A stretch of 17,817 nt of DNA from NCBI GenBank assembly GCA_900556865.1, contig USQS01000007.1:1-17817 (forward strand). Direction: 5' to 3'. Positions within the stretch are counted from its first letter, which is position 1, and every line of letters starts with the position of its first letter. The translations under genes were made by a program, and so were the position numbers. The notes beneath the pieces were generated by a model. It was not told the DNA's origin. It searched no databases and saw nothing but the letters and a program-made list of their open reading frames with translations. The stretch is from an uncultured Clostridium sp. (GTDB taxonomy: Bacteria; Bacillota; Clostridia; TANB77; CAG-508). This document shows, in pieces, positions 1-7,756 of the stretch.

Positions 1-959
1 CCATTATTTCCATAGCACGCATAATAGCTGTTTGCCCTGCTCCATCTGCGTCAAAACCTAATATTACTTGTTCTGCATTTTTTCTAAGCAACCAACCTTG
101 GTTTGTTGTTAAAGCAGTTCCAAGAGCAGCAACAACATTTGTTATACCTCTTTGATGTAAAGATATAGCATCCATATAGCCTTCTACAATTAGTAGTTTT
201 TTTGTATCTCCCTTTTTGGCAACATTTAATCCAAATAAATGCTTTCCTTTACTATAAACAATATTTTCTGGAGAATTTATGTATTTAGGTTTAGAGTCAT
301 CAAGAACTCTACCGTCCAAAAGCAATAACTCTATTTCTAACATCTAAAATTGGTATCATAAACCTATTTCTATATCTATCTATATATTTTCCATTTGGAT
401 TTTTATTTACCAATCCAGATTCTAGTATTTCCTCATCATTAAAACCTTCTTTTTTAAGTGCTCTATAAAGTTCATCAAAATTTCCAGAAAAGCCCAAATT
501 ATAGACCTCTAAAGTTTCATTATTAAGTTTTCTTTGTTTTACATATTCTTGCCCTTGTTTTGACTCTGGCTTATACAACCTTTTATGATAATATTCTGCT
601 GAATAAGAATTCACCTTATAAACTTTTGCCTTTAATTCTTCTTTTTTGCTATCTTCGCCACTTGATAAACTTGGAAGTTTAATATTTGCTCTTTCAGCAA
701 GATTTATAATTGCTTCTCTAAAACTAATTCCTTCTATTTTTGTTAAAAAAGTAATTACATTACCTCCAACTCCACAACCAAAGCAATGGAATATTTGTTT
801 ATCTGGCGAGACTGAAAAAGATGGAGATTTTTCATTATGGAATGGACATAACCCAAAATAATTTCTTCCACTTCGCTTTAAATGTACATATTGTGATATT
901 ACTTCCACTATATCGTTATTATCTCTTACTTCATTAAGAATTTCATCACTATAACGCAC
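1..959 (-). CDS. dnaG: DNA primase DnaG, N-terminal part, with one +1 frameshift
   Basis: DnaG makes the RNA primers for lagging-strand DNA synthesis at the replication fork. The N-terminus carries the CHC2 zinc-binding domain with Cys38, His41, Cys59 and Cys62, followed by the catalytic core. The TOPRIM part is seen as a LLIVEGYMD motif (catalytic Glu) and GFDADGAG (metal-binding Asp residues). The start ATG at 959 has a GGGGAG ribosome binding site. The zero frame ends at a TAG at 309-311, just after a CGG codon at 312-314. Skipping one base (position 314) restores the conserved FGGRVLDD continuation, which then stays open to the window edge. The coding path is therefore 959-315 joined to 313-1, about 319 codons, with the helicase-binding C-terminus outside the window. 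Primase is essential, so a truly dead gene is unlikely; either the base is an error or the ribosome shifts here. Confidence 0.95.
311..317 (-). other. +1 frameshift site 1 (dnaG, GGA-CGG-TAG)
   Basis: On the coding strand the zero frame reads GGA CGG TAG. Conserved DnaG sequence needs GGA GGT AGA, so the C of CGG at 314 must be skipped. The zero-frame stop follows the CGG directly. Confidence 0.85.
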
Positions 960-1074
960 ATTCTCTCCCCTCTTTCTTTTTTTATAATTATTGCTATATT
1001 ATATTATTCGACGAATTTTACATAATTCCCTCTTTTTTGTTCATTTTTTTACAAAATAAAATTTTAAAAAAATA

Positions 1075-1103
1075 TTGAAAAGTCATAAATAATATGCTAA
1101 TAT
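1075..1103 (+). promoter_or_regulatory. sigma-A type promoter of lemA
   Basis: TTGAAA (1075-1080), a 17-base spacer and TAATAT (1098-1103) lie about 75 bases upstream of the lemA start. The transcript would include an SD-like GAAGGAG near 1119 that has no ATG after it, and a 17-bp palindrome at 1132-1148. Confidence 0.55.
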
Positions 1104-1131
1104 TAAGACATAAATATAAGAAGGAGACCTA

Positions 1132-1148
1132 ATACAAAAATTTTGTAT
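1132..1148. repeat. 17-bp palindrome in the lemA leader
   Basis: ATACAAAA and TTTTGTAT are perfect 8-base inverted arms around a single A. The palindrome lies downstream of the predicted start of transcription and upstream of the lemA ribosome binding site. It could be an operator or a small RNA hairpin, but such palindromes also arise by chance in AT-rich DNA. Confidence 0.35.
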
Positions 1149-1178
1149 AGAATACTTCAGAAAGGAATGTGATTTAAA

Positions 1179-1733
1179 ATGATGTGGATTATTTTATTAG
1201 TAGTAGCTTTGATAATAGTTTTTATCATTTCAACATACAATGGATTAGTACGCTCTAAAATTAAAGTTGACAATGCCTGGAGTCAAATTGATGTACAATT
1301 ACAAAGAAGATTTGACTTAATTCCCAACTTTGTTGAAACAGTAAAAGGATACATGACTCATGAACAAGAAACATTTGAAAAAATAGCTAAACTTCGTACA
1401 TCTTGGGCAAATGCTTCTAGCATTTCAGACAAAGCCACTTTAGATAACCAACTTTCAGAAACATTAAAAACAATAATGGCTGTATCTGAAAATTATCCTG
1501 AATTAAAAGCTAACCAAAACTTTATGCAATTATCTCAAGAATTAAAAAATACTGAAGACAAAATATCATTTTCAAGACAATTTTACAATGATGCTGCAAC
1601 AATGTATAATACTAAAATACAAGTATTTCCTTCAAACATAATTGCAGGTATGTTTAACTTTACTTCTCGTAGTTTATTCCAAACAGAAAATGATGAAGCA
1701 CGTAAAAACGTAAAAGTAGATTTTAGTAAATAA
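1179..1733 (+). CDS. lemA: LemA family membrane protein
   Basis: This is a 184-residue protein with one N-terminal membrane segment (about residues 3-19) and a long helical body. The family signature follows the membrane segment: a YNGLVRSKIKVDNAWSQIDVQLQRR-like stretch, then DLIPNFVETVKGY (about residues 20-60), and FPSNIIAGMF near the end. LemA proteins are widespread and structurally a four-helix bundle. Their biochemical role is unclear, and many sit beside HtpX proteases or TPM-domain proteins. Here the gene stands alone between divergent dnaG and a convergent sporulation-type gene, so the context gives no partner. The start is ATG at 1179 with AAAGGA about 12 bases upstream; a second ATG follows directly. 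It ends in a shared terminator. Confidence 0.93.
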   Translation: MMWIILLVVALIIVFIISTYNGLVRSKIKVDNAWSQIDVQLQRRFDLIPNFVETVKGYMTHEQETFEKIAKLRTSWANASSISDKATLDNQLSETLKTIMAVSENYPELKANQNFMQLSQELKNTEDKISFSRQFYNDAATMYNTKIQVFPSNIIAGMFNFTSRSLFQTENDEARKNVKVDFSK

Positions 1734-1764
1734 AAAAGTGGTATAACTTAAATACCACTTTTTA
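1734..1764. terminator. bidirectional terminator between lemA and the YyaC-like gene
   Basis: GTGGTAT (1738-1744) pairs with ATACCAC (1752-1758) around a 7-base loop. It is flanked by an A-run on the left and a T-run on the right, so it works for both converging genes. The stop codon of the minus gene (1762-1764) lies inside the T-run. Confidence 0.85.
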
Positions 1765-2226
1765 TCTATATATAGCCTCTACAATTCCCTTGCTTACAAA
1801 CTTTGCTCTATTTTTTACATATGTTTCATCTATACTATTCGGCTCTGGAATTACAACTTTTATACCAACATTTCCTACTGTTCCTTTATTTTTTTTTAAA
1901 GCCAATCCCATAATTATTGGATTATCACTTATAAAAATTTCCTCTTCATGTTCCTTATTTTTCGCAACCGCAACATCTATTGCCACAACAAACTTACCAA
2001 TAATTTTTGGATAATTACAAATAAAATCAATCTTATTGCAAAAAGTTTTTTTCATATTTCCAATAACCATATTTTTATCTATTTGTCTTATTAAATAACT
2101 CCCAACTAGAGGCCCAATACTGTCATAAATAACTTTATTTGTTCCAATACATACAAAAAGTAAATTTTCTCTTTTATTATTTATTTTTCTCTTAAGAACA
2201 CTTACATATTTTTCATAACTAGTCAT
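1762..2226 (-). CDS. DUF1256 / YyaC-like putative sporulation protease
   Basis: This is a 154-residue protein with the pattern VCIGTNKVIYDSIGPLVGS (about residues 25-43), a match to the DUF1256 (YyaC) family, which is related in fold to the spore protease GPR and the hydrogenase-maturation proteases. In that family the Asp of the DSxGP motif (Asp35 here) is expected to be functionally important. A later stretch, AIDVAVA, followed by a GTVGNVGI glycine-rich loop, also fits. YyaC-type genes are found in spore-formers; a direct substrate is not established. It is shorter than the roughly 200 residues of Bacillus subtilis YyaC. The start ATG at 2226 has GGGAG 8 bases upstream. I saw no convincing sigma-A promoter in front of it, consistent with but not proof of sporulation-sigma control. 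Confidence 0.7.
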   Translation of the reverse strand: MTSYEKYVSVLKRKINNKRENLLFVCIGTNKVIYDSIGPLVGSYLIRQIDKNMVIGNMKKTFCNKIDFICNYPKIIGKFVVAIDVAVAKNKEHEEEIFISDNPIIMGLALKKNKGTVGNVGIKVVIPEPNSIDETYVKNRAKFVSKGIVEAIYR

Positions 2227-2338
2227 TACATTTCTCCCATAAAGTTTATACTCATATAATTTACAATTATTATAAATTTTATTATGAATATAAGAAAAAT
2301 ATGTTAAATTCTTTTTTAATATTTAGGCATAAAAATCT

Positions 2339-2373
2339 CCCAAATTATTAAATTTTTTATCTAATAATTTGGG
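2339..2373 (-). terminator. terminator of the xth-to-2385 gene run
   Basis: A perfect 12-base stem (2339-2350 with 2362-2373) has an 11-base loop. On the minus strand it is followed by GAGATTTTTAT, so the T-run is offset by a few bases. It lies just after the stop of the unknown membrane-anchored protein gene. Confidence 0.7.
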
Positions 2374-2384
2374 CTCACTTAAAT

Positions 2385-3194
2385 TTATTGTTCTCTAAAA
2401 AACACATATTCATCTCCTGTTGTTGTTTTTCCCTTCATTGTTGTACCTTCAAAGATATCATCTAAAGGTATTTTAAAATTAACAAAACATGAATATTTTT
2501 CATTTTGGTTATTTATAATATTTATTTTAAATTTTACTTTGCATTCTAAATCTTCTACTTTTACTCCAGCAACTTTCAAAATACTACCATTAAAAGCAAC
2601 TTGATTATTTTCATTCATTTTGTATCCTGTTACAATATCACTATTTACATATTGCAAAGTAATTGGATTAGAGCAATCTGTGTAAAATGTTGGCTCACTA
2701 TAGTTAGCTTTTTCATTTTCTTCATTTGTATTGACAATCTTAAATTTAATATCATCTTTTTTATCTTTATTTTCATCTTCAATATCTTGTCTAGAACCAA
2801 AAGCCAATAAATTTTTATACATTAAACTTTTTCTTCCAATTTCGTCATTTCCCTCTAAAGAAATATTATCTATATATAATTCCTTTATAGTATTTTTATT
2901 TGTAAGCTCTTCTCCATTATTAAGATAAACGGCTATATCGGTGTACTGATATAAATTTAAATCTTTTAATTTTTTATCTTGACTTTTATCTACGGCTCCT
3001 GCACTACTACATAATATAAGCTTTTCAACCTTAAAAACCTGTTCTTCATTATTTTTAGAAATTTTTATAACATCTTCTGCCCATTTCTTACTAAATATAT
3101 GTTTTCGTATAATAATTGCATATACAAAAATCAACAAAATTAATATAATAATATAAATTATTAATAAAACCTTTTTTTTCTTATTTACTCTCAT
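2385..3194 (-). CDS. unknown membrane-anchored protein
   Basis: I do not recognise this family. The 269-residue product has a lysine-rich start (KKKK), one membrane segment at about residues 9-29, and then a soluble, mostly beta-rich and charged region that should lie outside the cell. Visible features are a KLILCSSAGAVD stretch with one cysteine after the membrane segment, a lysine/aspartate-rich low-complexity linker near residues 137-147, and a DCSNPITLQYVN motif. There is no lipobox and no catalytic motif I can name. It follows the glucosaminidase gene by 15 bases and is the last gene before the terminator, so it is probably co-transcribed with it and could have an envelope role; that is inference from position only. 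Confidence 0.8.
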   Translation of the reverse strand: MRVNKKKKVLLIIYIIILILLIFVYAIIIRKHIFSKKWAEDVIKISKNNEEQVFKVEKLILCSSAGAVDKSQDKKLKDLNLYQYTDIAVYLNNGEELTNKNTIKELYIDNISLEGNDEIGRKSLMYKNLLAFGSRQDIEDENKDKKDDIKFKIVNTNEENEKANYSEPTFYTDCSNPITLQYVNSDIVTGYKMNENNQVAFNGSILKVAGVKVEDLECKVKFKINIINNQNEKYSCFVNFKIPLDDIFEGTTMKGKTTTGDEYVFFREQ

Positions 3195-3209
3195 TTTATC
3201 TCTTTTATC

Positions 3210-4418
3210 CTATAATTTTTGGTATAAATATTGCATATAGCTAAATACCTTTTCTCCCCAAGCTTCATCACTTGCATATCTAACATTAACAGACTTAACA
3301 TTTGTCCCATTAAAATATGAACCTGTTGCAACTATTCCATCTGAAATATTTGTTCCAGCAACATGTAAATATTTTGTAGACAATGCTTCTGCTACTGTAT
3401 TTATGGCATCCTCATATGACTCAAACGTTTTTGCACTATTATATGGGTCTCTATCATATGCAGCAAAGCCAAATAAATTAAATTTATTTTGCGCCAAACT
3501 TGATGTTCCCCATGCACTTTCATGAATTCCAACAGAAGCTAAAAATATACCATTAATTTTATATTTTTGTTCTGCATTGTAAAAAACCTCTGCATTGTTT
3601 TCAAAAATTTTATTTTTATCACTCACATTATTTGTTAAAACAGTTTTATAATCGCTTAATGTCAACCCACTTGGCTTACTTAAATCTGATTCTATAGTTA
3701 AATTTGCTTTAAGTGAGGCAACCCTATTTTTTTCTACAATTAGTGGCGTAACCGTATTTGAAGTAATATAAGCCGTTTTAATATAACCTTCATTTCCATT
3801 ATATTTAACTTTAATCCATTCTTCTCCTGCTTCTTCAAGGGCTACATTTAAATATCTTGGAATCTCACAAATTGTATTTGAATCATCTTGTGCCTTTTCT
3901 TTTAAACTTTCTGCTTCTAACAAATACATTTGGTCTCCAATATGTACACTGTATTTTTTCATGAACTCTGATGTTCCAACATAAATTACTTCTGTCACTG
4001 CCTCTTCTAAAGTTGTACTTTCTATTATTTCTTCACTAACCATTTCCTCATTTTTATATTCCTGCAGTGATGTTACTTGAACTTTTCCAATTTTTCCTTC
4101 TTGTTTTGTTTGTTTTTCATCTTTCGGTAAATTTGGGTTGTCCTCATATTGTGTATTAAATTGTATGTTTCTTTGTTCATTTACCATTTTTTTATTATTT
4201 TCACCAGTATTTTCTACCATTATATCCACAATATTTACAGCTTTTTGATTCTGCTCAAATGCTACAACAGTTGTTTTAGTATCTTCTTCAACATTTGTAG
4301 CAAAAACATGGTTTTTGCAAAAGGCAATTACGCATATTGTAAATATTATTACTACAAATATCCAAATAATACTTATATTTATTACTATATCGCCATTTTT
4401 AAACTTTGACATATTCAT
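3210..4418 (-). CDS. cell-wall hydrolase with SH3 and glucosaminidase domains
   Basis: This is a 402-residue envelope protein predicted to cut the glycan strand of peptidoglycan. Residues about 12-34 form a membrane anchor or uncleaved signal, residues about 40-180 are a charged, low-complexity linker, and about 188-220 resemble a bacterial SH3 domain (an NVALEEAGEEWIKVKYNGNEG-like pattern ending in YIKTAYI). Residues about 275-400 match the GH73-type glucosaminidase domain: FLASVGIHESAWGTS with Glu300 as the likely catalytic acid, NKFNLFGFAAYD, and a C-terminal RYASDEAWGEKV. The start ATG at 4418 follows GGAGG at about 10 bases, with another ATG two codons on. It sits 43 bases after the transporter gene on the same strand. 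Confidence 0.88.
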   Translation of the reverse strand: MNMSKFKNGDIVINISIIWIFVVIIFTICVIAFCKNHVFATNVEEDTKTTVVAFEQNQKAVNIVDIMVENTGENNKKMVNEQRNIQFNTQYEDNPNLPKDEKQTKQEGKIGKVQVTSLQEYKNEEMVSEEIIESTTLEEAVTEVIYVGTSEFMKKYSVHIGDQMYLLEAESLKEKAQDDSNTICEIPRYLNVALEEAGEEWIKVKYNGNEGYIKTAYITSNTVTPLIVEKNRVASLKANLTIESDLSKPSGLTLSDYKTVLTNNVSDKNKIFENNAEVFYNAEQKYKINGIFLASVGIHESAWGTSSLAQNKFNLFGFAAYDRDPYNSAKTFESYEDAINTVAEALSTKYLHVAGTNISDGIVATGSYFNGTNVKSVNVRYASDEAWGEKVFSYMQYLYQKL

Positions 4419-4461
4419 AAATGCCTTTCCTCCCTACAAAAAATTTCCCACATATACTATA

Positions 4462-5583
4462 CTACACTTCAAGTTTATTGTCAATGTAATCATTTACCAA
4501 AATTTTTAAAACTGCAGCAACTGGAACTCCTAAAAACATTCCTATTAAACCAAAATATTCTCCCCCTATTGTTACCGCAAGAATTACTAATAATGGACTT
4601 ATTTTTAATGAATCTCCTATTATTTTTGGGTTTATAATATTTGCATCTACTTGTTGTAAAATTGTAACAACAATAAGCATAATAATTGCTTTAGATATCC
4701 CACCTGTAATTAAGGTAATAATTCCAGCAATACTAATTGCAATAATTGCTCCAAAATATGGTATCATATTAAATAAACCTATTGTAAATCCAAGTAATGT
4801 TGCATATTTTATTCCTAAAATTTTCATTGTAACAGTAGCTAAAATGCCCACAACCAGTGCATCTATTAATTGACTTGATATAAATTTAAAAAACACACCA
4901 TTTGAACTATAAAAATACTTCTCAATATAATTACATGTTTTAGGTTTAAATATAGCTTTAAACAATTTTTTGAAAAACTTGAAAATTTCATTTCTCTCTG
5001 CTAATATATAAATTGAAACTACCATTGCCACAAAAACGTCAAACAAACCTCTTGCAACACCTACAGCACTTTTAACATACCCTGTTATTCTATCAACACT
5101 TAAATATTGTTTTAAATCTAAATTTTGAATTTCCTTCAAAGAAGAATAAACTTGTTCTGTTTTAAAAATAGAATCTTCTGGTAAATTGTTATATGTATCT
5201 ATTATTTTTGTATAATATAATTGAATATTGCTAATTAATTCATTTATACTTTCTCCTAATACTGGCACTATAAAATTTATTATTATAACTATAATTAAAA
5301 TTGTAATTATATATGTTGTAAGTATTCCCCATTTTCTTGCATGTTTATTTAATATTTTAGGTTTAGCTTTTTTATATGCTTTTTCAATTTTGCTTTCTGG
5401 TATGTATAACAAATATGCAATTAAAAGTCCAACCAAAAAAGGCGACAAAATTGAAAATAAATGTTTAAAAGCTGTAGTTAAAAAACCTATACTATCAATC
5501 GCTTTATATATAAATATTATTACTGTAGCAAGTGTTATCCAAAACACCCATGTATGCCAATGACTTTTTATTTCTTCTTTCAT
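4462..5583 (-). CDS. AI-2E family transporter (PerM/YtvI-like membrane protein)
   Basis: This is a 373-residue polytopic membrane protein with about seven to eight hydrophobic segments. The N-terminal part has two segments and then an amphipathic region. The C-terminal half carries the family pattern SSQLIDALVVGILATVTM, LLGFTIGLFNMIPYFGAI and GDSLKISPLLVILAVTIGGEYFG followed by GMFLGVPVAAVLKI. The family (AI-2E_transport) is named after one E. coli member; most relatives have unproven substrates, and some act in sodium or proton exchange, so export of AI-2 should not be assumed. The start is two bases after the xth stop and its ribosome binding site AAAGGAA lies inside the xth end, which suggests translational coupling. 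Confidence 0.9.
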   Translation of the reverse strand: MKEEIKSHWHTWVFWITLATVIIFIYKAIDSIGFLTTAFKHLFSILSPFLVGLLIAYLLYIPESKIEKAYKKAKPKILNKHARKWGILTTYIITILIIVIIINFIVPVLGESINELISNIQLYYTKIIDTYNNLPEDSIFKTEQVYSSLKEIQNLDLKQYLSVDRITGYVKSAVGVARGLFDVFVAMVVSIYILAERNEIFKFFKKLFKAIFKPKTCNYIEKYFYSSNGVFFKFISSQLIDALVVGILATVTMKILGIKYATLLGFTIGLFNMIPYFGAIIAISIAGIITLITGGISKAIIMLIVVTILQQVDANIINPKIIGDSLKISPLLVILAVTIGGEYFGLIGMFLGVPVAAVLKILVNDYIDNKLEV

Positions 5584-5585
5584 TT

Positions 5586-6413
5586 TTATAATTCCTTTCT
5601 CATATCAATTTTCAGACCAACTGGACAGTGGTCACTTCCCATAATATCACTATAAATTTTTGCGTCTTCTATCTTCTTTTTTAAATCATTAGATACAATA
5701 AAATAATCTATTCTCCATCCTATATTTTTTTCTCTAGCTCTACCCATATATGACCACCATGAGTAACACTCTTCTTTTTTTGGATATAAATATCTAAATG
5801 TATCTATAAAACCTGCTTCTAAAAGCTCTGTCATTTTATCTCTTTCTTCTTTTGTAAAACCTGCATTTTTCATATTTGATTTTGGATTTTTTAAATCAAT
5901 TTCATTATGTGCCACATTAAGGTCTCCACACATAATCACAGATTTCTTTTTTGCTAAATTACTTAAATACTTTCTAATTTCATCTTCCCAAACTTGTCTA
6001 TATTCTAGTCTTTCTAGTCCTCTTTTAGAATTAGGAGTATAAATTGTAACTAAATAAAAATTTTCATATTCTAATGTAATAACACGACCTTCCTTATCAT
6101 GTTCTAAAATTCCTATTCCATATGAAATATTTAAAGGTTCTTTTTTAGTAAATATTGCTGTTCCAGAATACCCTTTTTTCTCTGCACTATTCCAATAACA
6201 ATAATAATTTTTAAAAATATTCAAATTTAAAATCTTATTTACTTCCTCTTGGGCTTTTTCTTCCTTTTTAGATTTTTTTTCTTCATCAAAATTAGTTTGC
6301 ATTTTAGTTTCTTGCAAACAGAAAATATCTGCATCTATACTCTCAAAAAAATCTACAAAACCTTTTTTTAAACAAGCCCTTATTCCATTAACATTCCACG
6401 ATATTAGTTTCAT
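5586..6413 (-). CDS. xth: exodeoxyribonuclease III / AP endonuclease
   Basis: This is a 275-residue enzyme of the EEP (exonuclease-endonuclease-phosphatase) family that nicks DNA at abasic sites and trims 3' ends in base excision repair. The motifs run in order: ISWNVNGIRA at the N-terminus, LQETKMQ with the metal-binding Glu35, TIYTPNSKRG, CGDLNVAHNEIDLKNPK (catalytic Asp and Asn), GWRIDYFIVS, and SDHCPVGLKI (catalytic Asp-His) at the end. Length is normal for the family. A lysine/glutamate-rich insertion follows residue 40. The start ATG at 6413 has only a weak GAAGGG upstream. It is the first gene of the run that continues into the transporter, with a good promoter at 6505-6533. Confidence 0.96.
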   Translation of the reverse strand: MKLISWNVNGIRACLKKGFVDFFESIDADIFCLQETKMQTNFDEEKKSKKEEKAQEEVNKILNLNIFKNYYCYWNSAEKKGYSGTAIFTKKEPLNISYGIGILEHDKEGRVITLEYENFYLVTIYTPNSKRGLERLEYRQVWEDEIRKYLSNLAKKKSVIMCGDLNVAHNEIDLKNPKSNMKNAGFTKEERDKMTELLEAGFIDTFRYLYPKKEECYSWWSYMGRAREKNIGWRIDYFIVSNDLKKKIEDAKIYSDIMGSDHCPVGLKIDMRKEL

Positions 6414-6459
6414 ATTTATATTATTCCCTTCTTCAAACCTAAATCAAGTTATAAAAGAA

Positions 6460-6489
6460 TTAAAAATTGTAATTATTTTTCTTATTCAA
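6460..6489 (-). CDS. possible nine-codon leader ORF upstream of xth
   Basis: A TTG codon at 6489 stands 7 bases after a near-perfect AAAGGAGG ribosome binding site and opens a nine-codon frame rich in Asn and Lys, ending in TAA. The ribosome binding site lies very close to the expected transcription start of the promoter at 6505-6533, so initiation may be poor. There is no independent support that the peptide is made. Confidence 0.2.
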   Translation of the reverse strand: MNKKNNYNF

Positions 6490-6504
6490 TAGCTTTCCTC
6501 CTTT

Positions 6505-6533
6505 ATTGTACTAAAAATGCTTCAGTATTTCAA
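6505..6533 (-). promoter_or_regulatory. sigma-A type promoter of xth and downstream genes
   Basis: On the minus strand TTGAAA (6528-6533), a 17-base spacer and TACAAT (6505-6510) match the vegetative consensus at 5 of 6 bases in each box. It lies about 90 bases upstream of xth with no other start between except the nine-codon frame. Confidence 0.65.
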
Positions 6534-6720
6534 GTATTTCTTTAAATTTTTTATTACAATAAGAACAAAATCGGACATTAATAACATTATCACTTATTAA
6601 AACATTTTAAAGTTCGTGTTTTTGTTCGCACGCAAAATTTGCTTCCACAAATTTCTGTACATTGTTATTTTTACATTATGGAAATTTTGGAGCACTTTCT
6701 TTTGAAAATAAAATTTTCAT
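6511..6720 (-). pseudogene. possible decayed small zinc-ribbon gene
   Basis: The 394-base gap between xth and the aldolase gene has no intact gene. One minus-strand frame from ATG at 6720 to TAG at 6511 (69 codons plus stop) is interrupted only by TAA at 6676-6678 and TAA at 6607-6609. The last segment reads VRFCSYCNKKFKEILEILKHF, which looks like a CxxC zinc ribbon, and the middle segment has an unusual non-random mix including NFACEQKHEL. No ribosome binding site precedes the ATG. The xth promoter overlaps the end of this frame. Chance is possible: other frames here also give short open runs. Confidence 0.25.
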
Positions 6721-6764
6721 TCTGCATTGTGAAACTAAAAAAATTCATATTATTTTCCTATAAC

Positions 6765-6798
6765 AAAAAACCCCTAAATTTTAGAATTTAAAGGCTTT
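6765..6798 (-). terminator. terminator of the aldolase gene
   Basis: On the minus strand CCTTTAAATT pairs with AATTTAGGGG (two G-U pairs) around a CTAA loop, followed by TTTTTTG. It starts about 10 bases after the aldolase stop. Confidence 0.75.
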
Positions 6799-6807
6799 TG
6801 TTTTATT

Positions 6808-7695
6808 CTACATAATAGACGCATTGTAAATTTTAACAATTACATCATTTAATTTTTGGTCAAATTCCTCTTGTGTTTGATGTACATTTAAATCTTGTAA
6901 TAACGCTCTTGAAAAACTTGCTATCATTTTTTGATTTTTAGAAAGCAATTCTGTAGCTTTTTCAATATCATATCCTCCAGATAAAGCAACAATTCTTACA
7001 ACACATTCATAATTATACAAATCTAAATAGTGATTTTCTATAGTTGGTATTGTAAATTTAAACATAATTTTATAATCTTGGTTCCAATTTTCTAATTGAT
7101 TTTTTACTTCTCTTTTTAATATTTCTTCACATTTTTCTTTTTCTGGAGAATTAATATCCACTTCTGGTTCAATAATTGGTACTAAACCTGCTTCACAAAT
7201 AATTTTAGCAAAATCAAATTGTTGCTTTACAATTTCTTTAATTCCTTCTTCATTTGGTTCATAAATTACAGATCTCATTTTTGTACCAAAAACATTTTTA
7301 GCTTTAGCTTCTTCTAATTGTTCAGAAAGATTAGGAATTTCCTTCATTAATTTAACACCATTTTTTTGTTCTTGTAATCCTTTATCTACTTTTAAAAATG
7401 ATACAATATGTTTTTCATTCCATAAATAATCTGCCGTAAATTCACCATTTACTTTAGAAAGCATTGTTCTTTCGAACAAAATTGCTCCTAAAATATGCTC
7501 ACTTGTAAAAGATTTACTTGTAAAAACTCTTTTTCTCATTTCATGAATTAAATCAAACATTTCTTCTTCTGAATTATATTCACTTTCTTCTATTCCATAA
7601 GCCTTTAGAGTTTTGCTACTACTTCCTCCACTTTGATCTAATGCTGCAATAAATCCCTTTCCATTTTTTATAATTTCATACATTTCATTATTCAT
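6808..7695 (-). CDS. fda: fructose-bisphosphate aldolase, class I
   Basis: This 295-residue cytoplasmic enzyme reversibly splits fructose 1,6-bisphosphate into the two triose phosphates in glycolysis and gluconeogenesis. It matches the bacterial class I (metal-independent, Schiff-base) type known from Staphylococcus: GFIAALDQSGGSSSKTLKAYG at the N-terminus, FLKVDKGL near residues 100-107, EAGLVPIIEPEVDI at 168-181, and MFKFTIP in which Lys213 is the likely Schiff-base lysine. ALSGGYD and ASFSRALLQDL near the end form the phosphate-binding part. The start ATG at 7695 follows AAAGGAAG. It is monocistronic on the evidence of its own terminator; no clear -35/-10 pair was found, only a TATAAT at 7721-7726. 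Confidence 0.95.
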   Translation of the reverse strand: MNNEMYEIIKNGKGFIAALDQSGGSSSKTLKAYGIEESEYNSEEEMFDLIHEMRKRVFTSKSFTSEHILGAILFERTMLSKVNGEFTADYLWNEKHIVSFLKVDKGLQEQKNGVKLMKEIPNLSEQLEEAKAKNVFGTKMRSVIYEPNEEGIKEIVKQQFDFAKIICEAGLVPIIEPEVDINSPEKEKCEEILKREVKNQLENWNQDYKIMFKFTIPTIENHYLDLYNYECVVRIVALSGGYDIEKATELLSKNQKMIASFSRALLQDLNVHQTQEEFDQKLNDVIVKIYNASIM

Positions 7696-7721
7696 TTAAA
7701 AAACTTCCTTTCTCAAATATA

Positions 7722-7747
7722 TTATAGTTTTTTAGGGTATACTATAA
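7722..7747. repeat. 7-bp inverted repeat upstream of the aldolase gene
   Basis: TTATAGT (7722-7728) and ACTATAA (7741-7747) are perfect inverted arms separated by 12 bases. They overlap the only TATAAT-like element upstream of the aldolase gene, so they could form an operator. The arms are short and AT-rich, so chance is not excluded. Confidence 0.3.
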
Positions 7748-7756
7748 ACCTATATT

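Noticed and set aside
1006..1016. ATTCG-A-CGAAT palindrome upstream of dnaG as a LexA-type operator
   Set aside because: It does not match the Firmicutes SOS box (GAAC-N4-GTTC) and the surrounding promoter is not convincing.
2227..2330. Sporulation-sigma promoter upstream of the YyaC-like gene
   Set aside because: Partial matches such as CATAATA occur, but no -35 and -10 pair with correct spacing for sigma-F, G, E or K was clear.
4149..4509. Plus-strand frames opposite the glucosaminidase gene and the transporter end
   Set aside because: Low-complexity Ile/Tyr/Phe-rich shadows of AT-rich minus-strand genes with no ribosome binding site.
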